A stretch of 64,000 nucleotides of DNA, from NCBI GenBank assembly GCA_014800845.1, contig JAAVFJ010000009.1:1-64000 (forward strand), in the 5' to 3' direction. A program made the translations under genes and the position numbers. This document shows positions 25,801 through 33,620 of the stretch, piece after piece. The first letter of the stretch is position 1, and the number at the start of each line of letters is the position of its first letter. The stretch comes from Bacteroidales bacterium (GTDB lineage: Bacteria; Bacteroidota; Bacteroidia; Bacteroidales; Muribaculaceae). A model generated the notes under the pieces. The model was not told the DNA's origin. It saw only the letters and a program-made list of their open reading frames with translations, and made no database searches.

Positions 25801-27714
25801 GCTCTTCTCGATGAAGATGGTGTTAACGGGGGGCCACTGGGTGTTGTAGAACACCTGGTTGCCGTGGCGAGAGTAAACTATCTCACCGTTTTCGTCATAC
25901 TGGATGAAAGCGTTCTGATAGTTGTTGGGGAGAAGCCAGTCACCGGCCCATTCACCGAAAATCTTGGTGCCCTGAGGAGCGGGCTGAGTCCACTTGTCGG
26001 CTACGAGGGAGATGAACGGGAGGTAAGTTGCGTCAGTGTTGTTGTCAGCAATTTCCCAACCGGTAGCAGTCTGCTTGAGGTAGTTAAAGGTAAGAGTGTT
26101 GTCAGCAGGCTTGTAAGTTGCGCGCAGGCGCACACCGGCGTGGTGGTGGTTATTCTTGTGGATGTACTGGCCCTGACCCTCAACGTGGATGCCCTGCTCC
26201 TGACCGTATTTATATCTGGGGGAGTCGGCATCGCGGGTGTAGAAGGCTACATTGAACTTGTCAGCCCAGTCAGCGGCGAAGCAATCGCCGTTGTCGCCGT
26301 CGCCGTGGTTATTGTAGGTGAAGTCTACAGTGTATTCGCCTGAACCGGGAGCGGTTTCAACCATCTGCCATTCGGGAGAAGCCTTGCGGTCATTGATGTT
26401 ATGGCTCACCAGATAGTAGAACTCGCGGTCGGCGGAGAGATTGCGGAAATCACGCTCGTTGGTGATGCCTTTGGGGAAGAACGGCATGCCGGGGTTTGCT
26501 ACCTTAGTAACTATAAACTGCACGGGAGCGCCGGTGGGCACATTGCCGTCGGTCTTGATAGTGACGTTATACCAACCTTCGCTATCGAAAAACAGCTGGC
26601 GGTCATTCTCATCACCGGGAGAAAGTGCGAAATCAGCCGCATCTGTGAAATGAATGGGAGTAGTGCCATTGCCGTAGAAATACCAGTTGTAGCCGCAGCC
26701 GGCTGCTTCGGGATTGGTATTCATGCCGTCAGAGATAACTACGCCGTAAGCGCAACCATCCTTTGCATTGTGGAAGTTCTTCAGCTCATAAGCATTGGTT
26801 GTGCTGTTCCAGATGAAGCCCTCCAGAACATTGTCGCCCCAGTTACCCTCGCAGCTGCGCAGGAAGATATATGAGTAACCATCAGGGTCAACAGGGTCAA
26901 CAGGGTCAACAGGGTCAACAGGATCAACAGGGTCAATAGGGTCAACGGTACCGTCAGCCTTATCAATTTTAATATTACGCGGTTCGCCACCCTCAACATC
27001 GCCTTGGGTGTAAACAGTTACCTTGTAAGTATCTTCATCACGGTTGAATATGATACTTTTCTTATCATCACGAACCAAAGGCCACTCTTCAGGAACCTTA
27101 TTCAGCCAATAATCCCATTCAGCGTCGCATGAATACCAAGTGTCACCACCGGCACCACCCGCAACAGGAACGTCGAGCACCTTAAACGACAGGTCTTCAT
27201 TTATTTCAAAGCAATAGCTCTGATTGGGAGAAACTGTGGGGAGACCATCTTCAATCTGCTTCCCGTTATTATTATTGTTGAAAATAGGGTGATAGGTACC
27301 ATTAGCATTAGCAGGGAAATTAATTTTCTTATATGTCACACCATTAATTTCCACAGTTTCAGTAACCTCAGTGCCGGGCCAACCTCCAAACAGGTCACCA
27401 TCGCCCCATGCATATACTGCCAACTCAGGCCAGCCGGTATTATCCTTGATGTAGATAGCAGAAGTGTTATCTACTTGCTCATTGCCTGAATTGTTGTAGG
27501 AGCAGAATACGCCAAAATAAGCGCCCTTTGCGACTTTAAGAGTTGTCTCGTAAGCTTGGGTGGCGGGATTCCACTTCATTGTGGAGCTGATTTTACCATC
27601 CTTGCTTCGGAATTGGTAAGAATCATATGCCGACGCTGTGTGCTGTAAGGTAAACAGCGCCAACAAGAAGAACAACGGCTTCAGAAGCCGTCCTTTGAGT
27701 TTTTCTCGTAACAT
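22843..27714 (-). CDS. 1623-residue secreted multidomain protein with a starch-binding module
   Basis: A signal peptide (LFFLLALFTLQHTASA) is followed by a beta domain (YQFRSKDGKISSTMKWNP), one starch-binding module (DNTGWPELAVYAWGD...GGWPG, about 78-165) and a run of DPV repeats (about 257-276). A second domain like the first then appears (SYIFLRSCEGNWGDNVLEGFIWN), followed by about 1200 residues of beta-rich sequence that I do not recognise. The end (VELPAGIYMVATEKTNAKVLVK) resembles the C-terminal tails of neighbouring proteins. No catalytic motif is visible. Its place between two amylases suggests a large surface or secreted starch-binding scaffold; this is inference. Confidence 0.8.
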   Translation of the reverse strand: MLREKLKGRLLKPLFFLLALFTLQHTASAYDSYQFRSKDGKISSTMKWNPATQAYETTLKVAKGAYFGVFCSYNNSGNEQVDNTSAIYIKDNTGWPELAVYAWGDGDLFGGWPGTEVTETVEINGVTYKKINFPANANGTYHPIFNNNNNGKQIEDGLPTVSPNQSYCFEINEDLSFKVLDVPVAGGAGGDTWYSCDAEWDYWLNKVPEEWPLVRDDKKSIIFNRDEDTYKVTVYTQGDVEGGEPRNIKIDKADGTVDPIDPVDPVDPVDPVDPVDPDGYSYIFLRSCEGNWGDNVLEGFIWNSTTNAYELKNFHNAKDGCAYGVVISDGMNTNPEAAGCGYNWYFYGNGTTPIHFTDAADFALSPGDENDRQLFFDSEGWYNVTIKTDGNVPTGAPVQFIVTKVANPGMPFFPKGITNERDFRNLSADREFYYLVSHNINDRKASPEWQMVETAPGSGEYTVDFTYNNHGDGDNGDCFAADWADKFNVAFYTRDADSPRYKYGQEQGIHVEGQGQYIHKNNHHHAGVRLRATYKPADNTLTFNYLKQTATGWEIADNNTDATYLPFISLVADKWTQPAPQGTKIFGEWAGDWLLPNNYQNAFIQYDENGEIVYSRHGNQVFYNTQWPPVNTIFIEKSFTSNGKEYDLVMDSDNLSFSSTGRVETGFKWASEFNFEFSDIPEGTDPANTHFELYTVDNVWASGDFKLWSGWSGNRDDKQSAEWHKNWNWGHVNQNEYVAENIDNASIVFLGNRNGDVNFSAPTYIKTIRFFMATPDDANGAAIGNDWGRSFIYLERAMGNVRIQALNNENYSAGTFLPGLDADLLPEGTTISRINLSVHRSSDDSEVGNLWNAIDRNIAPADFYKAFGTPFTLSKYAETYYNDLFDYQSSGYYYYKMTVTFKTNGQETSETVTSNPFYVSIAPSTLVAAQLVEIVRDENGKAVEERFDDYQYVTYTPGSPYEWGYLTDEAFARRKANFEQEEGRDATGLGRYGYRVEKINMNPTSTLNRQFYADADRATWTNKVLVYSLRPWKGEDPDMNLVDAGAHGAYWEIVRDGCRTHETWENGPNVTTTWYYGHVAEGTPGAQPTLSGDGKWEGHVENLNDLLDRDFDSPMEWILDATCIYEHNFTVKLHYYPTAEETELTAESSVSHDDMQLRIPTPRMRPVAFSGTMEDLSVEGENYGEIEIAAEDHTGNKTDNIAYGTNVYDNPRVRTLRFGAYMDMPNATPELIALIPDLGAKATDEQKAAGMMGNYWRKCEIDCAEDEGFEELLDGSWLNIKDMRYTRFRFLNQDLNYWLTYNSETNKYEPIERNITFDFEYDPTGNGEILFFPRRAAGVTFNLQSNLKAPKFVEKEGNIDATAYKVVIPKTGADNAMEEHLILSDVKTQTDTESTISLPGEYNFDEPQEIEFTLNEDKAYYMFLLDKSLPVQATDEGWQPHTRFSHHKNINTAAALYSVDRIDRGTWFDGIEGTSVINKDFDVEIAHAYFFYVNRDVDFQHWNGEDWVAEGVISKNPDNGQASQAAPQRASAADFNDGRYVAFVGPSNVATIPADSIMTGVENITAAGESIISGEGFIDMNGNLGAVYGVDGQLYYNGRSRVELPAGIYMVATEKTNAKVLVK
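26885..26947 (-). repeat. Seven 9-bp repeats encoding a Val-Asp-Pro linker
   Basis: The unit GGGTCAACA (plus strand) recurs seven times with three single-base changes. In the protein it encodes a run of Val-Asp-Pro triplets, a stiff acidic linker. Tandem units of 9 bp can gain or lose copies without shifting the frame. Confidence 0.9.
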
Positions 27715-27769
27715 TGTTAGAGCTTCGTTAGTTAATTAGTTGATTTAAAAAATTTAGTTTTTATCCGCA

Positions 27770-27777
27770 CAAAGTTA
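27770..27777 (-). promoter_or_regulatory. -7 box of the 1623-aa gene
   Basis: TAACTTTG on the minus strand fits the consensus and is the same octamer as before the GH13 gene at 21992. It lies 56 nt upstream of the ATG. No clear -33 element is seen. Confidence 0.5.
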
Positions 27778-27835
27778 TAAGCGGAAAGGACGCTGAAAAA
27801 TATGTTGGAAATTAATTTTACTTTTTTCAAAGTAA

Positions 27836-27893
27836 TAAAACCTGATTATCAGCACTTTAAACCTTAAGTATTCAAAGTGCTGATAAGGTTTTT
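27836..27893. terminator. Terminator of the 841-aa amylase gene
   Basis: TTATCAGCACTTT (27846-27858) and AAAGTGCTGATAA (27874-27886) form a perfect 13-bp stem extended by AACC/GGTT. T-runs follow on both strands (GGTTTTT on plus, GGTTTTATT on minus), so it can work in both directions. It lies 32 nt after the stop at 27926. Confidence 0.8.
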
Positions 27894-27925
27894 CCGGGTC
27901 CTGATCTAACCCCTGCGGGTGAGAA

Positions 27926-30451
27926 TCAGTAGCATTCCTTAGTCACTTGAGAGCCCCGGCGGACGATGTAGATGCCACCCTGCTGAGGTGAAGCCACTTG
28001 CTGCCCCTGGAGATTGAAGTATTCAGCCTCGACAGAGGTGGAGCCCACGGTGCTCACGGAGGTATTGACCCGGGTGGCGCAGATGGTCATGTCGCTGAAG
28101 TTTACCACTATGTCATAAGTAGCAGGCTCAAGTTGCCAGGCAGCCGCGTTGTCAGGGTATGCTTTCATGCCTGCAGAAATGCCTGACTCAAGGCGGTCAC
28201 CGTCGGCGGTGGCACCATAGCGGTGGCCGTCGAGCACAGACCAGTCGGCGGAGAGCACTGAGGTGAGGCTAAAGAAGGCGGTGGTGTTGTCGTCTACGGC
28301 AGTGAATTCCACCTTCTCGGCAGTGAAGGTGTCGCCGCTGCGTGTCATGGAGATGCCGTAGGCGGGATCCCAGCTGTGGCCGGTGAGGTTACCTATTATA
28401 TACAGTTGGTCGGGCACGTCGGTGCCGGCGCCGCTGCCGCCACCCTCGGGCTTGGGGATGATGGTGAAGCCGGTGGATGTGATCTCAACGTAGAGGTTCT
28501 GTCCGGAGGGGGCGTAGGGGCCATCGAACTGCTGGCCGGCGTTGTTGTGGAAGATGAGGTTGTATTCCTGACCCTCGCCGGGGAAGGGTATGGTTTTGTA
28601 GGTCACGCCGTTGATCACCTCGGTGGTGGTCACCTGCTTGCCGGGCCAGCCGCCGTAGAGGCCGTCGGCGTCGTTGGCGTAGGCGTAGACGAAGAGGTCG
28701 CTCCAGCCGGATTTGTCGAGGATGGTGATTTTGGCTTCGCTGTCGTCGCCGGAGTTGTTGCCGCCACCTGAGGGGGTGGGAAGGATGGTGTAGCCGGAGG
28801 CGGTGAGCTTCAGATAGAGGTCGCGGCCTGAGGGGACGTAGGGGCCGTCGAACTGCTTACCGGCGTTGTTGTTGAAGATGAGGCTGTAGTCCTGGCCGTC
28901 GGCGGGGAAGGGGAGTTTGCGGTAGGTCACTCCGTTAATCACTTCAGTATCGGCCACGCGCTGACCGGGCCAGCCGCCGAAGATGCCGGGGAGATCGTTG
29001 GCGTAAGCGTAGACGAAGAGGTCGCCCCAGCCGGTTTCGTCCTGGATGTAGATGGCGGGGATGGGACCCACTTCGGGCTCACCCAGTTCGGGTTCGTTGC
29101 CCTTGCGGACGTAGACGGCGTAGCCGTAGGCGGGGAGTGTGAATGTCTGGCCGCTTGAGAGCTTTGCCTGATTGCCGGTGAAGACATCGGTGGCGGTGTG
29201 GCCGGGCAGGTTGTTGCCGGCTACGGTGAAGGTGGTCTGGCGGGAGGAGAAGTTGAGGAGCACGAAGACGGCTTTGTCGCCGGAGCCGCGCTGGTAGGCG
29301 TAGACATTTCCGTCGGAGGCGGTGAGATTGGTGAGAGAGGTGTGGCCGGAGCCGGTGTTGAGGGCCGGCTGGGTGTGCTTGAGCTCGCAGAGCTTGGTGA
29401 GCAGGGTGGTCATGGAGGCGTCACCGTTCCAGTTGACGGGGGTCTTCTCCGCCAGGGAGACGGCAGGGTAGTTGGATGCCACTTCATCACCATTATATAT
29501 AAGGGGCATCCCGTACATGGTGAACTCAAGCACGGTGAGAGGTTTGAGCTTGGAGCCATAGAGGCGGGCAGCTGAGCCGCCTCGGTCCTGCACGATGTCG
29601 TGGTTGGAGAGGTAGATCATGCGTGAGCGGCCGGAGTAGCCGGAGGCGTTGTGTAGGTCCTGGCAGGCTTGGCGCAGGGAGGCCACGTTGCCGCTGCCGG
29701 CGAAGTCGAGCAGGCGGTCGTTGAATTCCCAGCAGTAGTTGTAGTCGAAGTAGCCTTTGGAGACGAGGTCCACTTGGGAGCCGTCTTCAGCGAGCCATGC
29801 CACACGTTTGCCGTTTTTGAGTACCTGAGAGGACGCTTTGCGCCAGAGCTCCCGGGAGGGGCCGGCGGCGTAGTCGCAGCGGAAGCCGTCAATGTCGAAG
29901 TTGTCGACCCAGTACTTGAGGCAGTCGACCATGGCGTCCTGCATGGCGGAGTTGTCGCGGGCAAGTTCATAGACATCGCCCCAGCCGAAGGGGTGAATGA
30001 ACTGGCCATTACTGCGGGAGTAATATTCGGGGTGCTGAGAGGTCCAGACGTGGTCCATACCGGTGTGGTTGGCCACCCAGTCGAGCCAGATTTCCATGCC
30101 GTTATTGTGGATGGTTTTGACCAGATCGCGCAGGTCCTGATCGGTGCCGTTGGCGGGGTCAATCTGCTTGTAGTCCTTGACGGCATAGGGGCTGGAGTAT
30201 GTGCCCCATTTGCCGGTGTCGGCGAGTTTGTATATAGGCATGAGCCAGATTACGTCTACGCCCATCTGCTTGAGACGGGGAATCTGTGCCTCCACCCCCT
30301 TGAGGTTGCCCTGAGGAGAGAAGTTGCGCACGAAGACTTCGTAGATCACACGGTTCTCGGGTATGTGCGAATCAGCGGCGCGCCCGGTGAGGGGGAGCAG
30401 CAGGGCCGAGAGTGCAAGTGTCGCGAGTGCGATGAGTTTGTTAAACTTCAT
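27926..30451 (-). CDS. Secreted GH13 alpha-amylase fused to starch-binding modules
   Basis: The 841-residue protein has a signal peptide (LALSALLLPLTGRAA), a GH13 barrel to about residue 450 with catalytic Asp in GFRCDYAAG, Glu in WLAEDGS and Asp in LSNHDIVQD, and two modules of the NTGW/YAYAND/GGWPG/FNN type (about 467-560 and 575-670). A domain resembling SusE/SusF binding modules (LYIIGNLTGHSWDPAYG, about 690-800) follows, and then a tail (EYFNLQGQQVASPQQGGIYIVRR). It would bind and cut starch. It is the first gene of the locus and ends at a strong terminator (27836-27893). Confidence 0.94.
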   Translation of the reverse strand: MKFNKLIALATLALSALLLPLTGRAADSHIPENRVIYEVFVRNFSPQGNLKGVEAQIPRLKQMGVDVIWLMPIYKLADTGKWGTYSSPYAVKDYKQIDPANGTDQDLRDLVKTIHNNGMEIWLDWVANHTGMDHVWTSQHPEYYSRSNGQFIHPFGWGDVYELARDNSAMQDAMVDCLKYWVDNFDIDGFRCDYAAGPSRELWRKASSQVLKNGKRVAWLAEDGSQVDLVSKGYFDYNYCWEFNDRLLDFAGSGNVASLRQACQDLHNASGYSGRSRMIYLSNHDIVQDRGGSAARLYGSKLKPLTVLEFTMYGMPLIYNGDEVASNYPAVSLAEKTPVNWNGDASMTTLLTKLCELKHTQPALNTGSGHTSLTNLTASDGNVYAYQRGSGDKAVFVLLNFSSRQTTFTVAGNNLPGHTATDVFTGNQAKLSSGQTFTLPAYGYAVYVRKGNEPELGEPEVGPIPAIYIQDETGWGDLFVYAYANDLPGIFGGWPGQRVADTEVINGVTYRKLPFPADGQDYSLIFNNNAGKQFDGPYVPSGRDLYLKLTASGYTILPTPSGGGNNSGDDSEAKITILDKSGWSDLFVYAYANDADGLYGGWPGKQVTTTEVINGVTYKTIPFPGEGQEYNLIFHNNAGQQFDGPYAPSGQNLYVEITSTGFTIIPKPEGGGSGAGTDVPDQLYIIGNLTGHSWDPAYGISMTRSGDTFTAEKVEFTAVDDNTTAFFSLTSVLSADWSVLDGHRYGATADGDRLESGISAGMKAYPDNAAAWQLEPATYDIVVNFSDMTICATRVNTSVSTVGSTSVEAEYFNLQGQQVASPQQGGIYIVRRGSQVTKECY

Positions 30452-30479
30452 GGATAGCTGTAAGTATAGATTTTCAGGG

Positions 30480-30487
30480 TAAAGTTA
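30480..30487 (-). promoter_or_regulatory. Possible -7 box of the 841-aa amylase gene
   Basis: TAACTTTA on the minus strand is one base off the consensus and lies 29 nt upstream of the ATG. The surrounding AAAGTTAATT also occurs at the promoter of the other amylase (22033-22042), which supports it. Confidence 0.4.
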
Positions 30488-30544
30488 ATTAGGGTTCGGC
30501 GCAATGGAAAGGGGGTAAAAATTTAATCGGGAATTATCAAAGGT

Positions 30545-30682
30545 TTTTTAGGGCTATTTGGCTGAGAGTCAGGAGGAGGCAGTTATTTCTTTCTAAGGTT
30601 TTATCAAAGGTTGGCCGGGGGAGAAGCCGGGTCTGATAGGCCCTTCACTCAACTGCGCGGATAACAATTCGGGGAGGTCAGG
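30545..30682 (+). ncRNA. Probable TPP (thiamine pyrophosphate) riboswitch
   Basis: The hallmark CTGAGA lies at 30562-30567, preceded by GGGCT (30551-30555) that pairs with GGCCC (30639-30643) as stem P2; GTCAG and CTGAT form a further pair inside. Downstream, AACTGCGCGGATAACA (30651-30666) followed by CGGGGAGG matches the second sensor arm (consensus AACCTGAtctGGATAAt...GGGA) only in part. The P3 region is long. The genes behind it encode a thiamine transporter and thiamine pyrophosphokinase, the classic targets. The imperfect second arm is the main doubt. Confidence 0.62.
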
Positions 30683-30713
30683 CGTTTCTTTAATAAAGCT
30701 TAAATTTATTTTG

Positions 30714-31661
30714 ATGAAGAAGATTTTTCTGGCTGGCGGTTGCTTCTGGGGCACCGACCATCTGATGTCGCTGGTGCCCGGGGTTACTGCCACGGTGGCC
30801 GGCTATGCTAACAGCGCTGTAGCGAACCCCACTTATGAGCAGGTGTGCACGGGCGCTACGGGTGCGGCCGAGACGGTGGAGGTGACCTATGACCCGGACC
30901 GTGTAGGCCTCTCGGACTTGCTGACGCTTTATTTCCGCAGCATTGACCCGCTGTCGGTGAACAGGCAGGGGAATGACCGCGGCACTCAGTATCGCACGGG
31001 TATCTATTACACGGATGCCGAGGATCTGCCCGTGATCAGCGCGGTTGTAGCCACGATGGCGCGCCGCTATTCGCAGCCTCTGGCTGTGGAGGTGGAGCCG
31101 CTGAGGAATTTCTACCCGGCGGAGGATTATCATCAGGATTATCTGAATGTGAATCCGGGCGGCTATTGCCATGTGGACCGTTCGCTCTTCTATGAAGCTC
31201 GCAATCTGCGTCCGCGCCACGGTAGCGATAAGGCCGCGTTGCGCGCGCGGCTCACTCCGCTGCAGTGGGAGGTGACGCAGAATGGGGCTACGGAGCGCCC
31301 GTTTGAGAATGAGTATGACGATGAGTTCCGCCGCGGCATCTATGTGGATATCACTGACGGCACTCCGCTGTTCGTCTCTTCGCGTAAGTATAATTCCGGC
31401 TGCGGATGGCCTGCGTTTACGCGCCCCGTTGCGGAGGATGCGCTGACGGAGCATGTGGACACCTCGTTTGGGCGCGTGCGCACTGAGGTGCGTGCGGCGG
31501 CAAGCGGCGCTCACTTGGGGCATGTGTTCCCCGACGGTCCGCAGCAGGAGGGTGGCCTGCGCTATTGCATAAACTCGGCTTCGCTGCGCTTCATCCCCGC
31601 CGAGCAGATGGAGGCTGAGGGCTACGGTAAGTATCTCCCGCTCCTCGATGAATTATCTTGA
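30714..31661 (+). CDS. msrAB: Bifunctional methionine sulfoxide reductase MsrA-MsrB
   Basis: The ATG at 30714 gives 315 residues. The N-terminal half is MsrA with the active-site GCFWG (Cys10) and the DYHQDY-like segment ([17 protein letters not shown]). The C-terminal half (about 170-300) is MsrB with [19 protein letters not shown] and the catalytic Cys285 in RYCINS. The zinc-binding CxxC pairs of many MsrB proteins are absent. The fused enzyme reduces both stereoisomers of methionine sulfoxide. Its stop overlaps pnuT by 14 nt, which makes it the first gene of the thiamine operon, an unusual partner. Confidence 0.95.
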   Translation: MKKIFLAGGCFWGTDHLMSLVPGVTATVAGYANSAVANPTYEQVCTGATGAAETVEVTYDPDRVGLSDLLTLYFRSIDPLSVNRQGNDRGTQYRTGIYYTDAEDLPVISAVVATMARRYSQPLAVEVEPLRNFYPAEDYHQDYLNVNPGGYCHVDRSLFYEARNLRPRHGSDKAALRARLTPLQWEVTQNGATERPFENEYDDEFRRGIYVDITDGTPLFVSSRKYNSGCGWPAFTRPVAEDALTEHVDTSFGRVRTEVRAAASGAHLGHVFPDGPQQEGGLRYCINSASLRFIPAEQMEAEGYGKYLPLLDELS

Positions 31662-32226
31662 GATTGCGGGCACGGCCATCGGGCTGGTCTATCTCTGGCT
31701 GGAGTACCGGGCAAGCGCTTGGCTCTGGGTGGCGAGCATAGCTATGCCGGCCATCTATCTGAAGGTTTATTATGACGCGGGGCTCTACGCTGATCTGGGT
31801 ATCAGTATTTATTATATAGTGGCGTCCCTCTACGGTCTGGCCTGTTGGCTGCGTAAGCGCGCCCGGCACTCGCGGGAGCCGGAGCTGCGCATCTCCCCTA
31901 CTCCGCGGCGGCTCTATCTGCCACTCGCGCTGGTGTTTGCCGGCGCGTGGGTGGCGATAGGGCTGCTTCTCAGCCGGCTGACCGACAGCACGGTGCCCTG
32001 GGCCGATGCGTTTACTACGGCACTGAGCGTGGTGGCTATGTGGATGCTGGCGCGTAAGTATCTGGAGCAGTGGTTGGTGTGGATCGCAGCCGATGTGGCC
32101 TGCGGTGTGCTCTATGCCTACAAGGGGCTGTGGTTTACCTCCGGTCTCTATCTGCTTTACGCCGTGATTGCGATGCTGGGCTTCCGCAAATGGAAACAAC
32201 TTCTGAATTATGAACACGATAACTGA
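31648..32226 (+). CDS. pnuT: PnuC family transporter, probably thiamine (PnuT type)
   Basis: The 192-residue protein has about six to seven membrane segments and the PnuC-type conserved stretches ([60 protein letters not shown]). PnuC homologs import nicotinamide riboside, riboflavin or thiamine by facilitated diffusion, and phosphorylation traps the vitamin. Here the next gene, overlapping by 17 nt, is thiamine pyrophosphokinase, and a probable TPP riboswitch lies upstream, so thiamine is the likely substrate. Confidence 0.9.
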   Translation: MNYLEIAGTAIGLVYLWLEYRASAWLWVASIAMPAIYLKVYYDAGLYADLGISIYYIVASLYGLACWLRKRARHSREPELRISPTPRRLYLPLALVFAGAWVAIGLLLSRLTDSTVPWADAFTTALSVVAMWMLARKYLEQWLVWIAADVACGVLYAYKGLWFTSGLYLLYAVIAMLGFRKWKQLLNYEHDN

Positions 32227-32842
32227 TTTCTCACCGGAGGCTGTGGTGATAGATGCCGGCAGCTTCCCTACTAATAAGCTGGCGCTGAGATGGCTTGAAG
32301 GGTGCCGGCGCATAGTCTGCTGCGACGGCGCGGCCAACCGCTATCTTGCCCGTGGCGGCGTGCCGTGGCGCATTGTGGGGGATTGCGACTCGCTGGCGCC
32401 TGAGATACGCGAGCGCTACGGCGAGATAATCCGCCGATTTCCCGACCAGGAGACTAATGACCAGACCAAGGCGGTGAAGTATTTAGCCTCCAAGGGGCTG
32501 AGGCGCATAGCCATCCTGGGCGCGACCGGACTGCGCGAGGACCACACGCTGGGAAACATCAGTCTGCTGATTGATTACATGCGCGAAGGGGTGGAGGCGC
32601 GCGCCTATACGGACTACGGCGTCTTCATCCCCGCCAGCGGCGAGCGCACGATTCACTGCCCCGTCGGCACGCAGGTATCCATCTTCAACTTCGGCGCCAC
32701 GGACATCACCGCCGAGGGCCTGCGCTACCCGCTGCGCGACTTCACCAGCTGGTGGCAAGGCACCCTCAACGAAACCACCGCCCCCACCTTCCGCATCAGC
32801 GCCCGCGGCCCCTACCTCCTCTACCTCACCTACCCCCAATAG
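32210..32842 (+). CDS. Thiamine pyrophosphokinase
   Basis: The 210-residue protein has the family motifs CCDGAANRYL, WRIVGDCDSL and FPDQETNDQTKAVKYL in the N-terminal catalytic part, and the C-terminal beta domain with VSIFNFGATDITAEGLRYPL. It transfers pyrophosphate from ATP to thiamine, making TPP and trapping imported thiamine. It overlaps pnuT by 17 nt. Its stop codon TAG is the beginning of a 22-bp repeat that is found again 1.8 kb downstream and that matches the left arm of a terminator. Confidence 0.94.
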   Translation: MNTITDFSPEAVVIDAGSFPTNKLALRWLEGCRRIVCCDGAANRYLARGGVPWRIVGDCDSLAPEIRERYGEIIRRFPDQETNDQTKAVKYLASKGLRRIAILGATGLREDHTLGNISLLIDYMREGVEARAYTDYGVFIPASGERTIHCPVGTQVSIFNFGATDITAEGLRYPLRDFTSWWQGTLNETTAPTFRISARGPYLLYLTYPQ

Positions 32843-32860
32843 CAGCGGCAGCAACTCGCC
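32839..32860 (+). repeat. Left 22-bp direct repeat flanking darTG
   Basis: The 22 bases from the TPK stop codon onward match 34656-34677 with one mismatch (A at 32854, G in the other copy). The last 15 bases equal the left arm of the terminator at 34663-34698, apart from that base. Confidence 0.9.
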
Positions 32861-32908
32861 AAACATTCTTTTTGGTTCGCCACAGCTGCAAATAACAATT
32901 CTTTTTTG

Positions 32909-32916
32909 TACTTTTG
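32909..32916 (+). promoter_or_regulatory. -7 box of the darT gene
   Basis: TACTTTTG fits the -7 consensus and ends 26 nt before the ATG of darT. The -33 position shows no clear TTTG. The box lies inside the repeat-flanked segment, so the module carries its own promoter. Confidence 0.5.
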
Positions 32917-32942
32917 TAAAAATACCACGACAGCGCCTTCGG

Positions 32943-33566
32943 ATGAATTATTTATACCGCATGACACATATTGATAATCTCCCCCATATTCTGCGGTATG
33001 GGATAACTCATTGTGCTTCGGCCAACGCTAATCAAAATTATGTGCCGATAGGTAATCTTAGTCTTATCAGTGGACGTAATTCCAGATTTATTGAAACTGT
33101 TTGTGGCACGGAATATATGCTTGGCGACTTCATTCCATTCTATTTCTATGCGCGAATGCCTATGCTTTTCAACATACAGAATGGCTTCGGAGTCCCTAAA
33201 TTAGAGCCGGATAACATCATCTATCTAATAGTCCGCATTGATTCTATTACTGCAGATCCGGCCCGCGAATATTTCTTTTCGGACCATCATGCCATGTGCA
33301 AACGCGCCAAGTTCTACGGTAAGGAGCACATAGGCCAGATTGATGAGCTTCTTGATAAAGAGGCTATACTTAATAATAACTGGGGGGATGATTACACTAT
33401 AAAGGAACGCAAACAAGCTGAGTTTTTAATTAAAGGTGATATTCCGGCTGACTTGATAACCCGGCTTGTCTGCTACAATGAATCTGTGAAATTGACACTC
33501 ACCCGAATGCTCGAAGATGCCAACATGGCAATTCCCCTAACGGTCAATCCGGAAGCGTATTACTGA
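32943..33566 (+). CDS. darT: DarT DNA ADP-ribosyltransferase toxin
   Basis: From the ATG at 32943 the frame gives 207 residues of the DarT (DUF4433) family. The N-terminal YRMTHIDNLPHILRYGI segment is typical, and ERKQAEFLIKGDIP holds the expected catalytic glutamate. Known DarT enzymes attach ADP-ribose from NAD to thymidine in single-stranded DNA, blocking replication, and act in phage defence. The frame remains open upstream but that part only shadows TPK. Base composition is visibly more AT-rich than the neighbours, in line with transfer. The antitoxin gene follows after 54 nt. Confidence 0.93.
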   Translation: MNYLYRMTHIDNLPHILRYGITHCASANANQNYVPIGNLSLISGRNSRFIETVCGTEYMLGDFIPFYFYARMPMLFNIQNGFGVPKLEPDNIIYLIVRIDSITADPAREYFFSDHHAMCKRAKFYGKEHIGQIDELLDKEAILNNNWGDDYTIKERKQAEFLIKGDIPADLITRLVCYNESVKLTLTRMLEDANMAIPLTVNPEAYY

Positions 33567-33620
33567 CAATAATTTACGCTTCTAAAACGTTATAATATAT
33601 AAACCAATAACTACAGCAAC

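Noticed and set aside
30690..31523. 277-aa minus-strand frame opposite msrAB
   Set aside because: Antisense to a gene with all MsrA and MsrB motifs.
32571..32942. Upstream extension of the darT frame by 124 codons
   Set aside because: The extension overlaps TPK in another frame and has low-complexity Pro/Ser/Ala composition; the ATG at 32943 fits the family N-terminus.
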